A DNA stretch of 64,000 bases from the NCBI GenBank assembly GCA_900319625.1, contig ONPD01000007.1:1-64000 (forward strand), read 5' to 3'. The stretch is from an uncultured Treponema sp. (GTDB taxonomy: Bacteria; Spirochaetota; Spirochaetia; Treponematales; Treponemataceae). The notes below the pieces were generated by a model that was not told the DNA's origin, did not search any database, and worked only from the letters and a program-made list of their open reading frames with translations. Within the stretch, counting starts at the first letter, position 1; every line of letters begins with the position of its first letter. Position numbers and translations under genes: made by a program. This document shows, piece by piece, positions 15,986 to 25,762 of the stretch.

Positions 15986-18736
15986 TTATTTTAAACCGTC
16001 AATATAAGACTGAAGAGTTGCAATCTTGCGTTCACTTTCTGCAAGCTTCTGTCTTTCTTCTTCGACAAGGTTTGCCGGCGCGTGCTGTGCAAAATTTCCG
16101 TTCAGCTTGTTCTGACTCATTCTAGCATATCCCTGCTCTTTTTCCAGAGTTTTCTGGAAGCGGGCAATAAGCTGCTCTTTATTAATGCTTTCGTCAACAA
16201 GAATGAAGGATTCAAAACCAAGTCCTACAGTACCGATTGAAGAAGCAGGTTTTGCATCCACAAAATCAACCTTTGCAACACCAGCCAAGAGCTGAATCAT
16301 TTCAACTTTTTCACGGGCAACTTCAGCGCTGCTGCCTTTTTCAATAAGAATGGCAATGTTGATTTTTACAGCCGGGTCAATTCCGCAGTCTACGCGAAGG
16401 GCACGGGTTTTACCGATAAGCTCCTTGAGAACATCAAAGCGGGCCGCAATTTCTGCATTATCACGGTCTGCTGAATATTCAGGATAAGGTGCGTTGATAA
16501 GCATTCCCGCATATTCGCTGTCAGATGCAATCTTCTGTACACCTGCTGCCTTGCGGTTAGCGGCAATTTCAGTCAGAGGAAGCTTTGCGTAAATTTCTTC
16601 TGTAACAAAAGGAATATAAGGATGAAGAAGACGAAGGTTTTCTTCCAGAATGTTCATAAGAACTGAAGCCTGGCGGTCTTTTTCCTTGTCATCACCATTC
16701 TTAAAATTGATTTTTGTAGCTTCAACATACCAGTCACAGAATTCATTCCAGAAGTATTCCATGAGGGCAGAAGCGGCATCGTTGTAGCGGTAAGAATCCA
16801 GGGCTTCGCGGGCAGTTTTTGCGGCGTAGTTGAGGCGGCCGTAAATCCACTTATCCAGCTCTGTAAGGTCTGCGTCTGTAACAGGAACCAGGTTGCGGCC
16901 TTCAAGGTTTCCAAGAAGATAGCGGCTGGCATTCCATACTTTATTACAGAAGCGTGAACCAAGCTTGAAGCTGTCTTTATCAATAAGAATATCCTGGCCC
17001 TGGGCACACATAAAGGCAAGTGTGAACTTAAGGGCGTCAGAACCATACATATCGATGATTTCAAGAGGATCGATACCGTTTCCAAGAGATTTTGACATTT
17101 TGCGGCCCTGCTTATCGCGTACAAGTCCGTGAATGTAAATATCGTGGAAAGGAGCCTTTCCTGTAAATTCAAGACCGGCCATAATCATACGGCTAACCCA
17201 GAAGAAGATGATATCGTAAGCAGTTACAAGGGCTGTTGTAGGATAGAATTTTTCAAGGTCATCAGTCTTTTCAGGCCATCCCAAAGTTGAGAAAGGCCAG
17301 AGCCATGAAGAGAACCATGTATCAAGAACGTCTTCATCCTGCTTGAGGTCTTCAGCTCCACATCCGCATTTAGGACACTTGTCAGGATCTGTACGGCTAA
17401 CGATTACCTCACCACACTTCTGGCAGTACCATACAGGAATACGGTGACCCCACCAGATCTGGCGGCTTACACACCAGTCACGGATATTAACAAGCCACTG
17501 CTCGTAGGTGTTTTCCCATTTCTGAGGGAAGAATTTGATTTCACCGGCCTTCCAGGCTGCCAGGGCTTTTTCTGCCATAGGCTTCATCTTTACAAACCAC
17601 TGGTCGCTCAAATATGGTTCAACTACAGTCTTACAGCGGTAGCAGTGACCTACAGAGTGAACCATTTTTTCCTCACCCTTAAAAAGGCCTGCTTCTGTCA
17701 AATCTTCGATTACAAGTTTGCGGGCAGCTTCCGGTTTGAGTCCGCGGTATTTTTCAGGAACGTTTTCGTTGAGTTTTCCGTCCGGAGTAAGAAGATTGAT
17801 TACTTCAAGGTTGTGACGTTTACCAACTTCCCAGTCGTTAGGGTCGTGAGCCGGAGTGATTTTTACCATACCGGTTCCGAATTCCATATCTACGTAATCA
17901 TCAGCGATGATAGGGATTTCTTTTCCTGTAAGAGGAAGCTTGAGCTTCTTTCCTACGATTGCCTTATAGCGCTCGTCATTAGGATTTACGGCAACTGCTG
18001 TATCACCAAAGAAGGTTTCAGGACGGGTTGTTGCAACTTCAATTTTTCCGCTTCCGTCTGCATATTCGTAGTAAAGGTGATACATTGCACCCTGTGTATC
18101 CTCGTGGTCTACTTCATCATCTGCAAGGGCAGTACCACAGCGCGGGCACCAGTTTACAAGGCGCTGTCCGCGGTACATAAGGCCGCGTTCATAAAGGGTA
18201 ACGAAAACATCGCGAACTGCAGCGCTCAACCCCTCGTCATATGTAAAGCGTTCTCGCTCCCAGTCAGTAGAATTTCCCAGCTTTTTCTGCTGTTTTACGA
18301 TGATATCATGATGCTGATGTGTTACTTCCCAGGTGCGCTCAACTAATTTTTCGCGTCCCAGGTCATAGCGTGATTTTCCTTCTTTTTTGAGCTGGCGTTC
18401 AACTACGTTCTGAGTAGCAATTCCGGCATGGTCAGTTCCAGTCAGCCAGAGAGTATTATCGCCCTTCATACGGTGATAGCGGACTACGATGTCCTGAAGG
18501 GTATTGTTAAGACCGTGCCCCATATGGAGCACGCCTGTTACGTTTGGAGGTGGAATGACGACAGAATATGTGTTTGTTTTATTGTTACATTCAGCGCACT
18601 GGCATTTGTACTGTGCGTGTACCGGGGATTTTTCATCTGAAGCAGGTTTAAAGTATCCCTTGCTCTCCCATTCGTTGTAAATACGATCCTCAAAAGATTT
18701 AGGCTCGTAAGCTTTCTCTAATTCAATTGCTTTCAT
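15986..18736 (-). CDS. valS: Valine--tRNA ligase
   Basis: A 916-residue class I aminoacyl-tRNA synthetase. The HIGH-type motif is PPPNVTGVLHMGHGLNNT near residues 62-80, and KMSKSLGN near 547-554. The editing domain (TTRPETFFGDTAVAVNPND) lies between, with two CxxC zinc-like knuckles (WCPRCG; CPKCGCG). A C-terminal coiled arm (EQLIARFQKTLEKEQGY) is typical of ValRS. The length is normal. TATAAT ends 8 bases before the ATG and there is no ribosome site, so the mRNA is probably leaderless. The HD-domain gene follows in the same direction. Confidence 0.97.
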   Translation of the reverse strand: MKAIELEKAYEPKSFEDRIYNEWESKGYFKPASDEKSPVHAQYKCQCAECNNKTNTYSVVIPPPNVTGVLHMGHGLNNTLQDIVVRYHRMKGDNTLWLTGTDHAGIATQNVVERQLKKEGKSRYDLGREKLVERTWEVTHQHHDIIVKQQKKLGNSTDWERERFTYDEGLSAAVRDVFVTLYERGLMYRGQRLVNWCPRCGTALADDEVDHEDTQGAMYHLYYEYADGSGKIEVATTRPETFFGDTAVAVNPNDERYKAIVGKKLKLPLTGKEIPIIADDYVDMEFGTGMVKITPAHDPNDWEVGKRHNLEVINLLTPDGKLNENVPEKYRGLKPEAARKLVIEDLTEAGLFKGEEKMVHSVGHCYRCKTVVEPYLSDQWFVKMKPMAEKALAAWKAGEIKFFPQKWENTYEQWLVNIRDWCVSRQIWWGHRIPVWYCQKCGEVIVSRTDPDKCPKCGCGAEDLKQDEDVLDTWFSSWLWPFSTLGWPEKTDDLEKFYPTTALVTAYDIIFFWVSRMIMAGLEFTGKAPFHDIYIHGLVRDKQGRKMSKSLGNGIDPLEIIDMYGSDALKFTLAFMCAQGQDILIDKDSFKLGSRFCNKVWNASRYLLGNLEGRNLVPVTDADLTELDKWIYGRLNYAAKTAREALDSYRYNDAASALMEYFWNEFCDWYVEATKINFKNGDDKEKDRQASVLMNILEENLRLLHPYIPFVTEEIYAKLPLTEIAANRKAAGVQKIASDSEYAGMLINAPYPEYSADRDNAEIAARFDVLKELIGKTRALRVDCGIDPAVKINIAILIEKGSSAEVAREKVEMIQLLAGVAKVDFVDAKPASSIGTVGLGFESFILVDESINKEQLIARFQKTLEKEQGYARMSQNKLNGNFAQHAPANLVEEERQKLAESERKIATLQSYIDGLK

Positions 18737-18799
18737 AAGAAAAAATTATAGTGATTTTCCGTTGTAAAGTAAATGAATCTAAAGTAAAATAGATATGAT

Positions 18800-20692
18800 A
18801 TGGCGACCACAGCAAATCTGAGTTCAATTATAAAATATTATGCGGAGAAACAAAAATCAGGGTTTATAGACTTTAAGGAATTCTGTACCTACATCAAAAA
18901 ATACGCAGAACATCATGTTGAAGAGCAGAGTGCACTCGTCAAATATTTAGGAGACCCCGTTGGTACCGTTGAGGCAGAGCTTCAGGGGCTTTCTGAAAAA
19001 CATCTGGCAGCCCTTATTAACCACGGAAATAAAAGAACTATCGTTGTTTTCAGTTATTTCATTTCTTTTTTTACGGAACGTTACAATGAAATCCTCAGAA
19101 ACGACACATTTCCATTTCCTCTGGTTTCGGATTTGCCAAAGCTTTTTCCGACAAATGCAATAGAAAGAAAAGCTGCTGTTTCATACATTCCGTCATTAAT
19201 AGAAAAAGATACTTCAAAAACAAATCTTCTTTATATTCTGGAATTCAGTCAGGACATTCCAGCCCTTTTGATTCCTTCAAAAATTCCTATGATGCTTTTG
19301 ATTGAAGCAGCCCAGCAGAAAATCAGAAAAATCCTGAAAAAAGAAGATCATCACGATTATTTTTTGAAAAAACTCCGCGTTGCCAATTCAACAAAGGAAC
19401 TTACGATAAAGAATTTTTATGCCCGCTTTGTAGATGCAAATGAAAACAACTTTTCTCAACTGGCTGATGGTGATGATTACTATTTCTGGAATCAGCTTTT
19501 GTATTTTATCAAGCAGGATTACCTCAAGATTCAGGACAGGACTCAAGACGATACAAGTGTATTGCAATCACTTTTAATTGCAGAAATCCACAGTTCATAC
19601 CTTAAGGCAAAATTTCAGGATGACCAGAAGAGAAAAGAAGCACTTGCCGAACTTGAGGGAAACCTTGGAAAACCGCCATTCTTCTTCTCTATGAATCAAA
19701 TTCTTAAGTTTAAGGATAAGAGCGGCAAGGAATTGTATGGTATTCTTTCTGAAGAAGATCTGAAAAAGACTTTACAGAGACTTACAACGGAAGGTGAATC
19801 AAACGAGCTTCCACCGCTTCTTGTTTTTAAGGTTCCTTCCGGCACCCGCTATTTTGTTTACAAAAAGAACGTGATGCAGGTTATCGTACGTCTTTGTAAC
19901 GAAGGTCATGATTCAATAGAACGATATCTTGAAGACAAATGGTATAACAAGCTTTTGAGCCATGAAAAGCTTCTGGAAATGACAAGCGCACCTCACTTTG
20001 AAAGTGAGCTTCACAGACTTGTTGAAAACAATTCACCTGTCCTTCATGCCCTTTTGACTTCAAACTTTATGACTCTTCTTGCCTACGAGCACGATGACAA
20101 TATTCCACGTGATTTCAGGCTTTTTGTTAATGGACAGCTTCTGCCTTACCACGACCTGCTTATGCTTAAGAATTCAAAGATTCTTGCAAATGCTAAGGCC
20201 CGGCTTCCTTTTTATTACACAATGCCGATTATCTCCTGGATTTTTGCCCTCTTTGCTACTAAAAAGCATCACGAAGTCAGCAGCTCTAAAAAGCTTGCAG
20301 AGGATCCGCTTGAGGCTCTTGAAGAAGAAATCTCTCCTTCACAGAAAAAGAACCGGGCCGAAGTGCTTTCGGCAAAGGCAAAATCCCTTACTGCGGAATT
20401 TATTCCGGAAGGCTCATCTCTTGACCGCGAATTAAACTACCTGGAAAAACAGTGGAACAAAAGGCTTTCAAAGGAAGCATACAATATTCTTCTGGAAGAC
20501 GTAAACTCTTTAATCCGGGATTACACAAGACGCGTTTTAAGAACTCTTTCTGAAGCAACCTTCACAAAAGAAAGAATCCAGAACCTTGCGGAAAACCTTG
20601 TTGCTACTCCAAATATGCAGAAAATCGGAAATCCAAAGGCGCTTACAGAGTATGTTTCGCTCTATATGCTGCGCTTGATTTCTAACCGCTAA
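18800..20692 (+). CDS. Conserved hypothetical protein
   Basis: A 630-residue protein I cannot assign; it reads like a long, lineage-specific spirochaete protein. It is mostly helical and charged. Residues around 330-375 contain a mixed segment, LPPLLVFKVPSGTRYFVYK, and near 475 there is a single hydrophobic stretch, PFYYTMPIISWIFALF, that could be a membrane segment or a buried helix. No signal peptide. It is divergent from valS. TAAAAT ends 9 bases before the ATG and no ribosome site is present, suggesting a leaderless mRNA. ssb follows 163 bases downstream with its own promoter box. Confidence 0.65.
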   Translation: MATTANLSSIIKYYAEKQKSGFIDFKEFCTYIKKYAEHHVEEQSALVKYLGDPVGTVEAELQGLSEKHLAALINHGNKRTIVVFSYFISFFTERYNEILRNDTFPFPLVSDLPKLFPTNAIERKAAVSYIPSLIEKDTSKTNLLYILEFSQDIPALLIPSKIPMMLLIEAAQQKIRKILKKEDHHDYFLKKLRVANSTKELTIKNFYARFVDANENNFSQLADGDDYYFWNQLLYFIKQDYLKIQDRTQDDTSVLQSLLIAEIHSSYLKAKFQDDQKRKEALAELEGNLGKPPFFFSMNQILKFKDKSGKELYGILSEEDLKKTLQRLTTEGESNELPPLLVFKVPSGTRYFVYKKNVMQVIVRLCNEGHDSIERYLEDKWYNKLLSHEKLLEMTSAPHFESELHRLVENNSPVLHALLTSNFMTLLAYEHDDNIPRDFRLFVNGQLLPYHDLLMLKNSKILANAKARLPFYYTMPIISWIFALFATKKHHEVSSSKKLAEDPLEALEEEISPSQKKNRAEVLSAKAKSLTAEFIPEGSSLDRELNYLEKQWNKRLSKEAYNILLEDVNSLIRDYTRRVLRTLSEATFTKERIQNLAENLVATPNMQKIGNPKALTEYVSLYMLRLISNR

Positions 20693-20747
20693 AAAAAATT
20701 AATAAATTTCTCAGAATTTTTCAAAAATTTTAAAGAATTTTCTCAAA

Positions 20748-20785
20748 ACATTGCCGGAATTCGTATTTTTTTTGAATTATATATG
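20748..20785 (+). promoter_or_regulatory. Promoter box of ssb, shared with the Rpn genes
   Basis: CAAAACATTGCCGGAATT at about 20745-20762, then a T-run and a TATATA element. The spacing from TTGCCG to TATATA is 21 bases, the same as before the lipoprotein gene at 23664-24821. Confidence 0.5.
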
Positions 20786-20855
20786 TGCAGGCAGAAATGC
20801 TGCTTGCACGCTCCTGGCCAGAGAACGAACATTCAAAAAAAACTACGAGGTATTT

Positions 20856-21299
20856 ATGAATCAGTTAAATTCTTTAATTCTGGAAGGCAATGCCGTTAGA
20901 AAAGCAGATTTTATGGAACCAAAAGCAGGCTTCTACGTTTGCAGATTTCCTGTAGCCGTAAACCGCTGGTATAAGAACAAAAACAACGAAGGTGTTTCTG
21001 AGGTTTCTTTTTTCGATATTGAAGCCTACGGAAAGCTTGCAGAAGTATGTAACAAAAAAATTGAAAAAGGAACAGGCCTTAGAGTGGTAGGCCGCCTTAA
21101 GCAGGACCGCTGGAAAGACAAAGACGGCAAAACTCAGAGTAAATGCTATGTAATTGCAGAACACATTGAGTATAAGCCGAATTTCAATAATTCCCTTGCC
21201 TCCTCTCAGGAAACAGGGGAATCAGAAGAAAGCTCTGCTGAACTTGAAGAGACAGCAGATAAATCAGTATCAGAGCAGGAAGCCGTAGAAGTTTTCTAA
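20856..21299 (+). CDS. ssb: Single-stranded DNA-binding protein
   Basis: A 147-residue SSB. The OB-fold occupies residues 1-110, with recognisable NSLILEGNAVRKADF at the start, then FRFPVAVNRWYKNK-like and EAYGKLAEVCNKKIEKG-type strands, and GRLKQDRWKDKDGKTQSK. The C-terminal tail is acidic and low in complexity, ending EQEAVEVF rather than the exact DDDIPF tip of E. coli SSB, but with the same acidic-hydrophobic character for partner binding. The start is 20856, after ACGAGG; an upstream in-frame TTG at 20751 lies in the promoter. SSB coats single strands in replication and repair. Its promoter box is shared with the nuclease array. Confidence 0.9.
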   Translation: MNQLNSLILEGNAVRKADFMEPKAGFYVCRFPVAVNRWYKNKNNEGVSEVSFFDIEAYGKLAEVCNKKIEKGTGLRVVGRLKQDRWKDKDGKTQSKCYVIAEHIEYKPNFNNSLASSQETGESEESSAELEETADKSVSEQEAVEVF

Positions 21300-21320
21300 G
21301 ACTCCTGATCTAATAGCCGG

Positions 21321-23612
21321 TTAGCGTTTTGCTCTCCGTTTTGTGTTATTTTTACCTCCACGGCTGGCGGGACGGGCATTTGAAGGCTTAGAAGCTTTTC
21401 CAGGATTCTGATTTGCTGCCTTTGCCTGAGCAGCCCGCTCGTTAGCCGCTTTGTATTCTTCAATTTTTTCAGGAGAATAAAAGCCGTCTTTCCAGTTGAA
21501 TCTGGAAACACCCTGGAGGGGCTGAGCTTTAATAAGCGAGGTCATAATTGCTTTAATCTGACTTCTTGTAACCTTTGTTTTTGAAAAGTCAACGAGAAGC
21601 TTTTTAAAGCCTGCGCCCTGAAGGATTTTCACCTTATCAACAATGCTGAAAGGCTCTTCAGGCATTACAAATGAACCGTCTCTTGTAGAGCTGAGCTTGA
21701 ATATTTTTTCTTCTTTATCTGCAAAGAAGGTAAAATCATAATCCTTCGGCATCTTAAAGCGCATACGGAAAAGTGCAGGATATGCAAAAACAGGAACAAG
21801 AACGCGGGAGCGGACACTTTCTTCATAAGTAGCTTCAAGATTTTTTCGGGAGTTTTCATAAGGCGAGATAAAAGCTCCTATATTGAGGTTTTCAAGCCAT
21901 GAAACTGCCCAGCGGTTGAAGGTGTAAAGATAAGGCCCCGCAATCATATTTACATTTGCCTGCTTGAGCATCTGGATGTGGGCAATATTATTTACTACAA
22001 AGTTCTGGAAACCGTCTGCAACAAGCTGCAAAAGCTCATTGCTAAGCTGGTCTTCCTGAGCCGCAGAACAGAATGGATCAAGGGAAATGTAAAGCTGCTT
22101 TTTTGAGAAAGGCAGAACAGTCTTATGATTCAAAAGGTCATAAGAAGTTTCAGAATTATATTCGATAATTGCGCGGACAGGATTAAGTCCCTGCACGGCA
22201 AAAAGGTCCGGAATAGATGAAACCTGAGCGTAAACGCCTTCCGGGAAGTAGGCAAGCTCCTTTGGCTTTACAGGAGTAAGATCAAGAATCGGGAGGATTT
22301 CGTCCTTAGGCTGCTTTCTGTAGCGTCCGATATCGTTTGGAAGAACATGAGGGTAGCGTTTTGAATCGGCTTTAATCTGAAGAAGATAAACTTCGTCACC
22401 GGTAGAAAAACCACCAGGAATATCAATCCAGCGTTTTCCATTTTCTTCATCAATCTCTACAGAACGGATTTTGTGGCTTACGCGGCCAGTATCATCCTTT
22501 CTGTGAATACGGATTGAATCACCCGGATCAGGATCATATGAACCGCCGGAAAGAACTGCCATCTTAATATTAAGCTGCTCTTTTGGAGTATCAGGATTTG
22601 CATTTTCCCGGATTGCCTGGGCAAGCTCGGCAGGAGCCGGTTTAATAGAAGAAATCTTTCCAAGATAGATACCGGTTCCACCTGCCTGATTAGGATTCAA
22701 GATCTTTTCTGCGGCACCCTCTACCCCTTCTTCAAGGCCCTTAAAGCCGTACCAGTAAGTAGTCTTTGTGCGGGCAAAGTCAGAGGCCAGCATACGTTTG
22801 CCGGCAGCAATGGCTCCTTTTTTATCTTCTTTATAATGATCAATCACATAGCGGTAGGCAGAAACAACACTGCCGACATATTCAGCGCTCTTCATTCGGC
22901 CTTCAATCTTGAAGGAATTTACGCCGGCTTCGACAAGGGCCGGAATCTGATCTATAAGCTGTAAATCACATGGAGAAAAATAATAACCTTCACGGACTCC
23001 GCCAGGAACTTCTGCCGAATAAAAGCGGCGGCAGGCCTGGGTACACATACCGCGGTTAGCAGATTTTCCACCAAGGAAGCTGGAGAAAAGACAGAGGCCT
23101 GATTCACTTACACAAAGGGCTCCGTGAACAAAAACTTCAAGGTCAGCGCCGGTTTCATTTTTGATTTTCTGAATTTCATCAAGGCCCAGTTCACGGGCAA
23201 GAACCATACGCTTTACGCCCTCTTTCTGAAGGAGGCGGACAGCAGCCGTACTTTCAACATTCATCTGAGTTGAAGCGTGAAGCTCAAGATTTGGAAAGAA
23301 GTGCTGTGCCATGCGCATTACGGCATAATCCTGAACGATAAGTCCATCAGGGCCAACCTCATTCAGGTATGACAAAAAACGATAGAGACGTTCGGTTTCT
23401 TTTTCTTCACTTACGGTATTAACCGTGACATAAATCTTTTTGTTCTGCCTGTGAAGGCTTTCTACTGCCGCTTCAAACTGATTCCAGGCAAAATTCGTGG
23501 TACGTAATCGGGCATTAAAACTCTTCAATCCCAAATAAACAGCATCGGCACCTTCACCGATGGCAGCGTCCAAAGATTCGATATTTCCCGCAGGAGCTAA
23601 TAATTCGACCAT
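21321..23612 (-). CDS. Peptidase U32 family protein (RlhA-like)
   Basis: A 763-residue U32 protein. The N-terminus MVELLAPAGNIESLDAAI and the family signature around residues 160-200 (VFVHGALCVSESGLC, then CTQACRR) are clear; conserved cysteines probably hold an Fe-S cluster. Large members of this family, such as E. coli RlhA, hydroxylate 23S rRNA C2501, and others are collagenase-like. The length and the DUF3656-like middle point to the RlhA branch, without proof. The last 40 residues or so are Lys/Arg/Ala-rich (GGKNNTKRRAKR), fitting RNA binding. A TAATAT ends 6 bases before the ATG; no ribosome site. It converges on ssb with only 21 bases between. Confidence 0.8.
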   Translation of the reverse strand: MVELLAPAGNIESLDAAIGEGADAVYLGLKSFNARLRTTNFAWNQFEAAVESLHRQNKKIYVTVNTVSEEKETERLYRFLSYLNEVGPDGLIVQDYAVMRMAQHFFPNLELHASTQMNVESTAAVRLLQKEGVKRMVLARELGLDEIQKIKNETGADLEVFVHGALCVSESGLCLFSSFLGGKSANRGMCTQACRRFYSAEVPGGVREGYYFSPCDLQLIDQIPALVEAGVNSFKIEGRMKSAEYVGSVVSAYRYVIDHYKEDKKGAIAAGKRMLASDFARTKTTYWYGFKGLEEGVEGAAEKILNPNQAGGTGIYLGKISSIKPAPAELAQAIRENANPDTPKEQLNIKMAVLSGGSYDPDPGDSIRIHRKDDTGRVSHKIRSVEIDEENGKRWIDIPGGFSTGDEVYLLQIKADSKRYPHVLPNDIGRYRKQPKDEILPILDLTPVKPKELAYFPEGVYAQVSSIPDLFAVQGLNPVRAIIEYNSETSYDLLNHKTVLPFSKKQLYISLDPFCSAAQEDQLSNELLQLVADGFQNFVVNNIAHIQMLKQANVNMIAGPYLYTFNRWAVSWLENLNIGAFISPYENSRKNLEATYEESVRSRVLVPVFAYPALFRMRFKMPKDYDFTFFADKEEKIFKLSSTRDGSFVMPEEPFSIVDKVKILQGAGFKKLLVDFSKTKVTRSQIKAIMTSLIKAQPLQGVSRFNWKDGFYSPEKIEEYKAANERAAQAKAANQNPGKASKPSNARPASRGGKNNTKRRAKR

Positions 23613-23663
23613 TCGATAATATTAGCATATATTTTAATCTGCCGCTAGAAGTTTCACCCCCCC

Positions 23664-24821
23664 CTACAAGGTTCCATGGCTTACATCCCCTATTTTCCAG
23701 CTGTCTTCATCAGAACAAAGCGGAAGCTCTATTTCTTCCCCCGCTTCAAGTTTCTTCAAAATTTCAGCGCCACACAACCTGTGAAAAGACTTTGTATGAC
23801 TTGTGCCGTTATTCAAAACCGCACCGGAAATATCTTCCGTATACCATATTCCCTGTTCATAAAGACGTTTTGCATAAACTGCAACATTATCCTTCCATGA
23901 TTCACAGCCCTCGCCGGCATACATAAGACCATCTATAATTGTTCCGGTTAACTTATCTTCTATAAAAATTACGTCACTGGTGTCATTAAAACGCGCCACT
24001 GTATTACTGCTCCATAAATCCCGAACTCCGGCAGCAGAGTAAGTTCCGGAAGAAAGATTAAGATCATCCTCAAGCTCAGAAATACAGCCGTCTCCAGCAG
24101 TCCTTAAATGAAACAAAAGGACTTCCCCCTTATGAACTTCAATACCCGGCATTTCATAAGCCTTTTTTTCACCGTCACTGGCACTTACAATTCTAAGCCC
24201 CGCAAGGTTTCCATCCTCCAAAACAAGCACTTCCACAAACTCACAGAGGTACTCGACACCAGCCTTAACAGTTTCCTTTTTTTTATATTTTATCTGAACT
24301 TCAGTTATTAAAAGAGAAGGAACCTTAGGATTAAAGCCTGTAAATCCAACTGTAAAGGTCAGGGAATTTCCACTTTCATCTTCTACAATGCCGTAAAGTT
24401 CATAAGCCTTCCCTACCGCCGTCGGGCTTTCAAACTTAAAAAGAAGATTACTTTCCCCTTCCGCACTTTCAACAGTCACAGGAATCTTTCCAAAGGCCCC
24501 TCCCGCCGCCCTTATTGCCGGGGAAAGCTGACTGTCCGCAGAATGTTCCCCGGAATCAGACAGACCTTCTATAAAAGGAGAAAGTACGGCATTAGTAACG
24601 CGGACCTTTTTGGAAAAAGAAATCTGCACAGAATTCTCATCGATTACCTTAAGCTCTTCCATACAGGGCGAAGTGTAATCACCTCCGACAATCTGAATCC
24701 CTTCGGTTGATACCTTGCAGGACACAGGCACGACTGCAAAAATCGTAATTGCCGAAATCAGCGAAGCCTGAACAAAAGTCAGAAGAACTTCCCTAACATT
24801 CTTAAAATTTTTCAAAAGCAT
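23664..24821 (-). CDS. Putative lipoprotein with lamin-tail-like domain
   Basis: A 385-residue exported protein. The N-terminus is basic then hydrophobic, with Cys35 in VPVSC as an atypical lipobox; spirochaete lipoboxes are relaxed. Residues 45-170 contain a beta-rich module (ENSVQISFSKKVRVTNAVLS), like bacterial Big or SoxY-type folds. Residues 180-300 resemble a lamin-tail domain (LLITEVQIKY, then CEFVEVLVLEDGNLAGLRIV). The C-terminal part is unassigned. A surface or periplasmic lipoprotein is inferred. The promoter region at 24900-24940 (minus) carries the ACATTGCCGGAA box shared with ssb and the Rpn genes. Confidence 0.55.
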   Translation of the reverse strand: MLLKNFKNVREVLLTFVQASLISAITIFAVVPVSCKVSTEGIQIVGGDYTSPCMEELKVIDENSVQISFSKKVRVTNAVLSPFIEGLSDSGEHSADSQLSPAIRAAGGAFGKIPVTVESAEGESNLLFKFESPTAVGKAYELYGIVEDESGNSLTFTVGFTGFNPKVPSLLITEVQIKYKKKETVKAGVEYLCEFVEVLVLEDGNLAGLRIVSASDGEKKAYEMPGIEVHKGEVLLFHLRTAGDGCISELEDDLNLSSGTYSAAGVRDLWSSNTVARFNDTSDVIFIEDKLTGTIIDGLMYAGEGCESWKDNVAVYAKRLYEQGIWYTEDISGAVLNNGTSHTKSFHRLCGAEILKKLEAGEEIELPLCSDEDSWKIGDVSHGTL

Positions 24822-24850
24822 AAAATCCTCTCAAAAAGAAATTAAGGCAT

Positions 24851-24886
24851 AAAAAAAAATCCCATGCTTTTTAGACATGGGATTTA
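24851..24886 (-). terminator. Intrinsic terminator of the secreted-protein gene
   Basis: AAATCCCATG pairs with CATGGGATTT, followed on the minus strand by a T-run. It closes the gene at 24959-25666. Confidence 0.85.
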
Positions 24887-24910
24887 ATTAATTCCTTACA
24901 TATATAGTCG

Positions 24911-24940
24911 CCGAAAATTTGAAATTCCGGCAATGTTTTT
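24911..24940 (-). promoter_or_regulatory. Shared ACATTGCCGGAA box before the lipoprotein gene
   Basis: On the minus strand ACATTGCCGGAA (24925-24936) is preceded by a T/A-rich stretch and followed 21 bases after TTGCCG by TATATA. It sits between the terminator of the upstream gene and the lipoprotein start. Confidence 0.45.
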
Positions 24941-24958
24941 AAAAAATTTTTACTTTTT

Positions 24959-25666
24959 TTAGTTAATTTTTGCTGCCTCGACCATATAGCGGACTGAAAG
25001 TCCAGCATCATCTTCAAAATGCTTTTCAATTACAAAAATCAGGTTCTGTTCAGAGTCGTCGCAGAAAATACGCTCGATTTTATAATTTGTAACGCCGTGG
25101 CGCACGATGTCAGGAGAGCCGATTTTTTGTGTGCTCAAAACATAGCCGTCTGCATCAAATTTTTCCAGTTTAATATAGAAGGAAGATTTTGCATTTTTAC
25201 CTTTTCCGCTGATTGAAGGAATAAGAGTGATTCTGTAAGAAATCTGATTGTCTACAGGAGCACTTCTAAAATCCTTAAATATGATTTCATCAGTTCCGCT
25301 TTTATGAACATCATCAAGAATATAAAGTACGTGATCAGGATTTGCCTTCTTACAGTTCAGAGAATTAAGATATCCTGCATTCTTAGATTCAAGCGCTTCA
25401 TAAAGGTCTTTTCCGTTTTTAGAAGCAGTCGCAGCTGTCGGTTTTGTCTTAAAAACGCCAGAATCTACATAGTCATTTTTAGCAATATCAACCTGATAGA
25501 TTTCCGCCCAGCCCTGGAATTTTTTATCTGTTTTTCCGTACTGACCGAATACGTAATATTTTCCGTCAGAAGAAAAGCCTTTATCTACAAGAGAAGCTAC
25601 GTCACCTGCATTCATTGAAAACAAAGCGAATGCAAAAACAAAACTGCATAAAACTGATTTTTTCAT
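24959..25666 (-). CDS. Predicted secreted protein (DUF2259-like)
   Basis: A 235-residue exported protein. Residues 1-24 form a signal peptide (MKKSVLCSFVFAFALFSMNA) cut before GDVASLVDKGFSSDGKYYVF, a pattern I associate with DUF2259 'predicted secreted protein' members in spirochaetes. The rest is beta-rich, with repeated GY/GQYG and DADGYVLSTQKIG motifs. GGGAGG lies just before the ATG at 25666; an upstream ATG four codons earlier is less likely. A periplasmic location is expected; function unknown. Confidence 0.6.
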   Translation of the reverse strand: MKKSVLCSFVFAFALFSMNAGDVASLVDKGFSSDGKYYVFGQYGKTDKKFQGWAEIYQVDIAKNDYVDSGVFKTKPTAATASKNGKDLYEALESKNAGYLNSLNCKKANPDHVLYILDDVHKSGTDEIIFKDFRSAPVDNQISYRITLIPSISGKGKNAKSSFYIKLEKFDADGYVLSTQKIGSPDIVRHGVTNYKIERIFCDDSEQNLIFVIEKHFEDDAGLSVRYMVEAAKIN

Positions 25667-25762
25667 GAATCCTCCCAAGATCCCTAAATATTCATTCTAT
25701 TTAATTTTCGGAATTTGAAAACAAGACTTTACTATTATTTTTGTTAAGGTTATTTTTTAAGT

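Noticed and set aside
17444..18346. 300-codon plus-strand frame inside valS
   Set aside because: Shadow of valS, whose motifs are complete on the minus strand.
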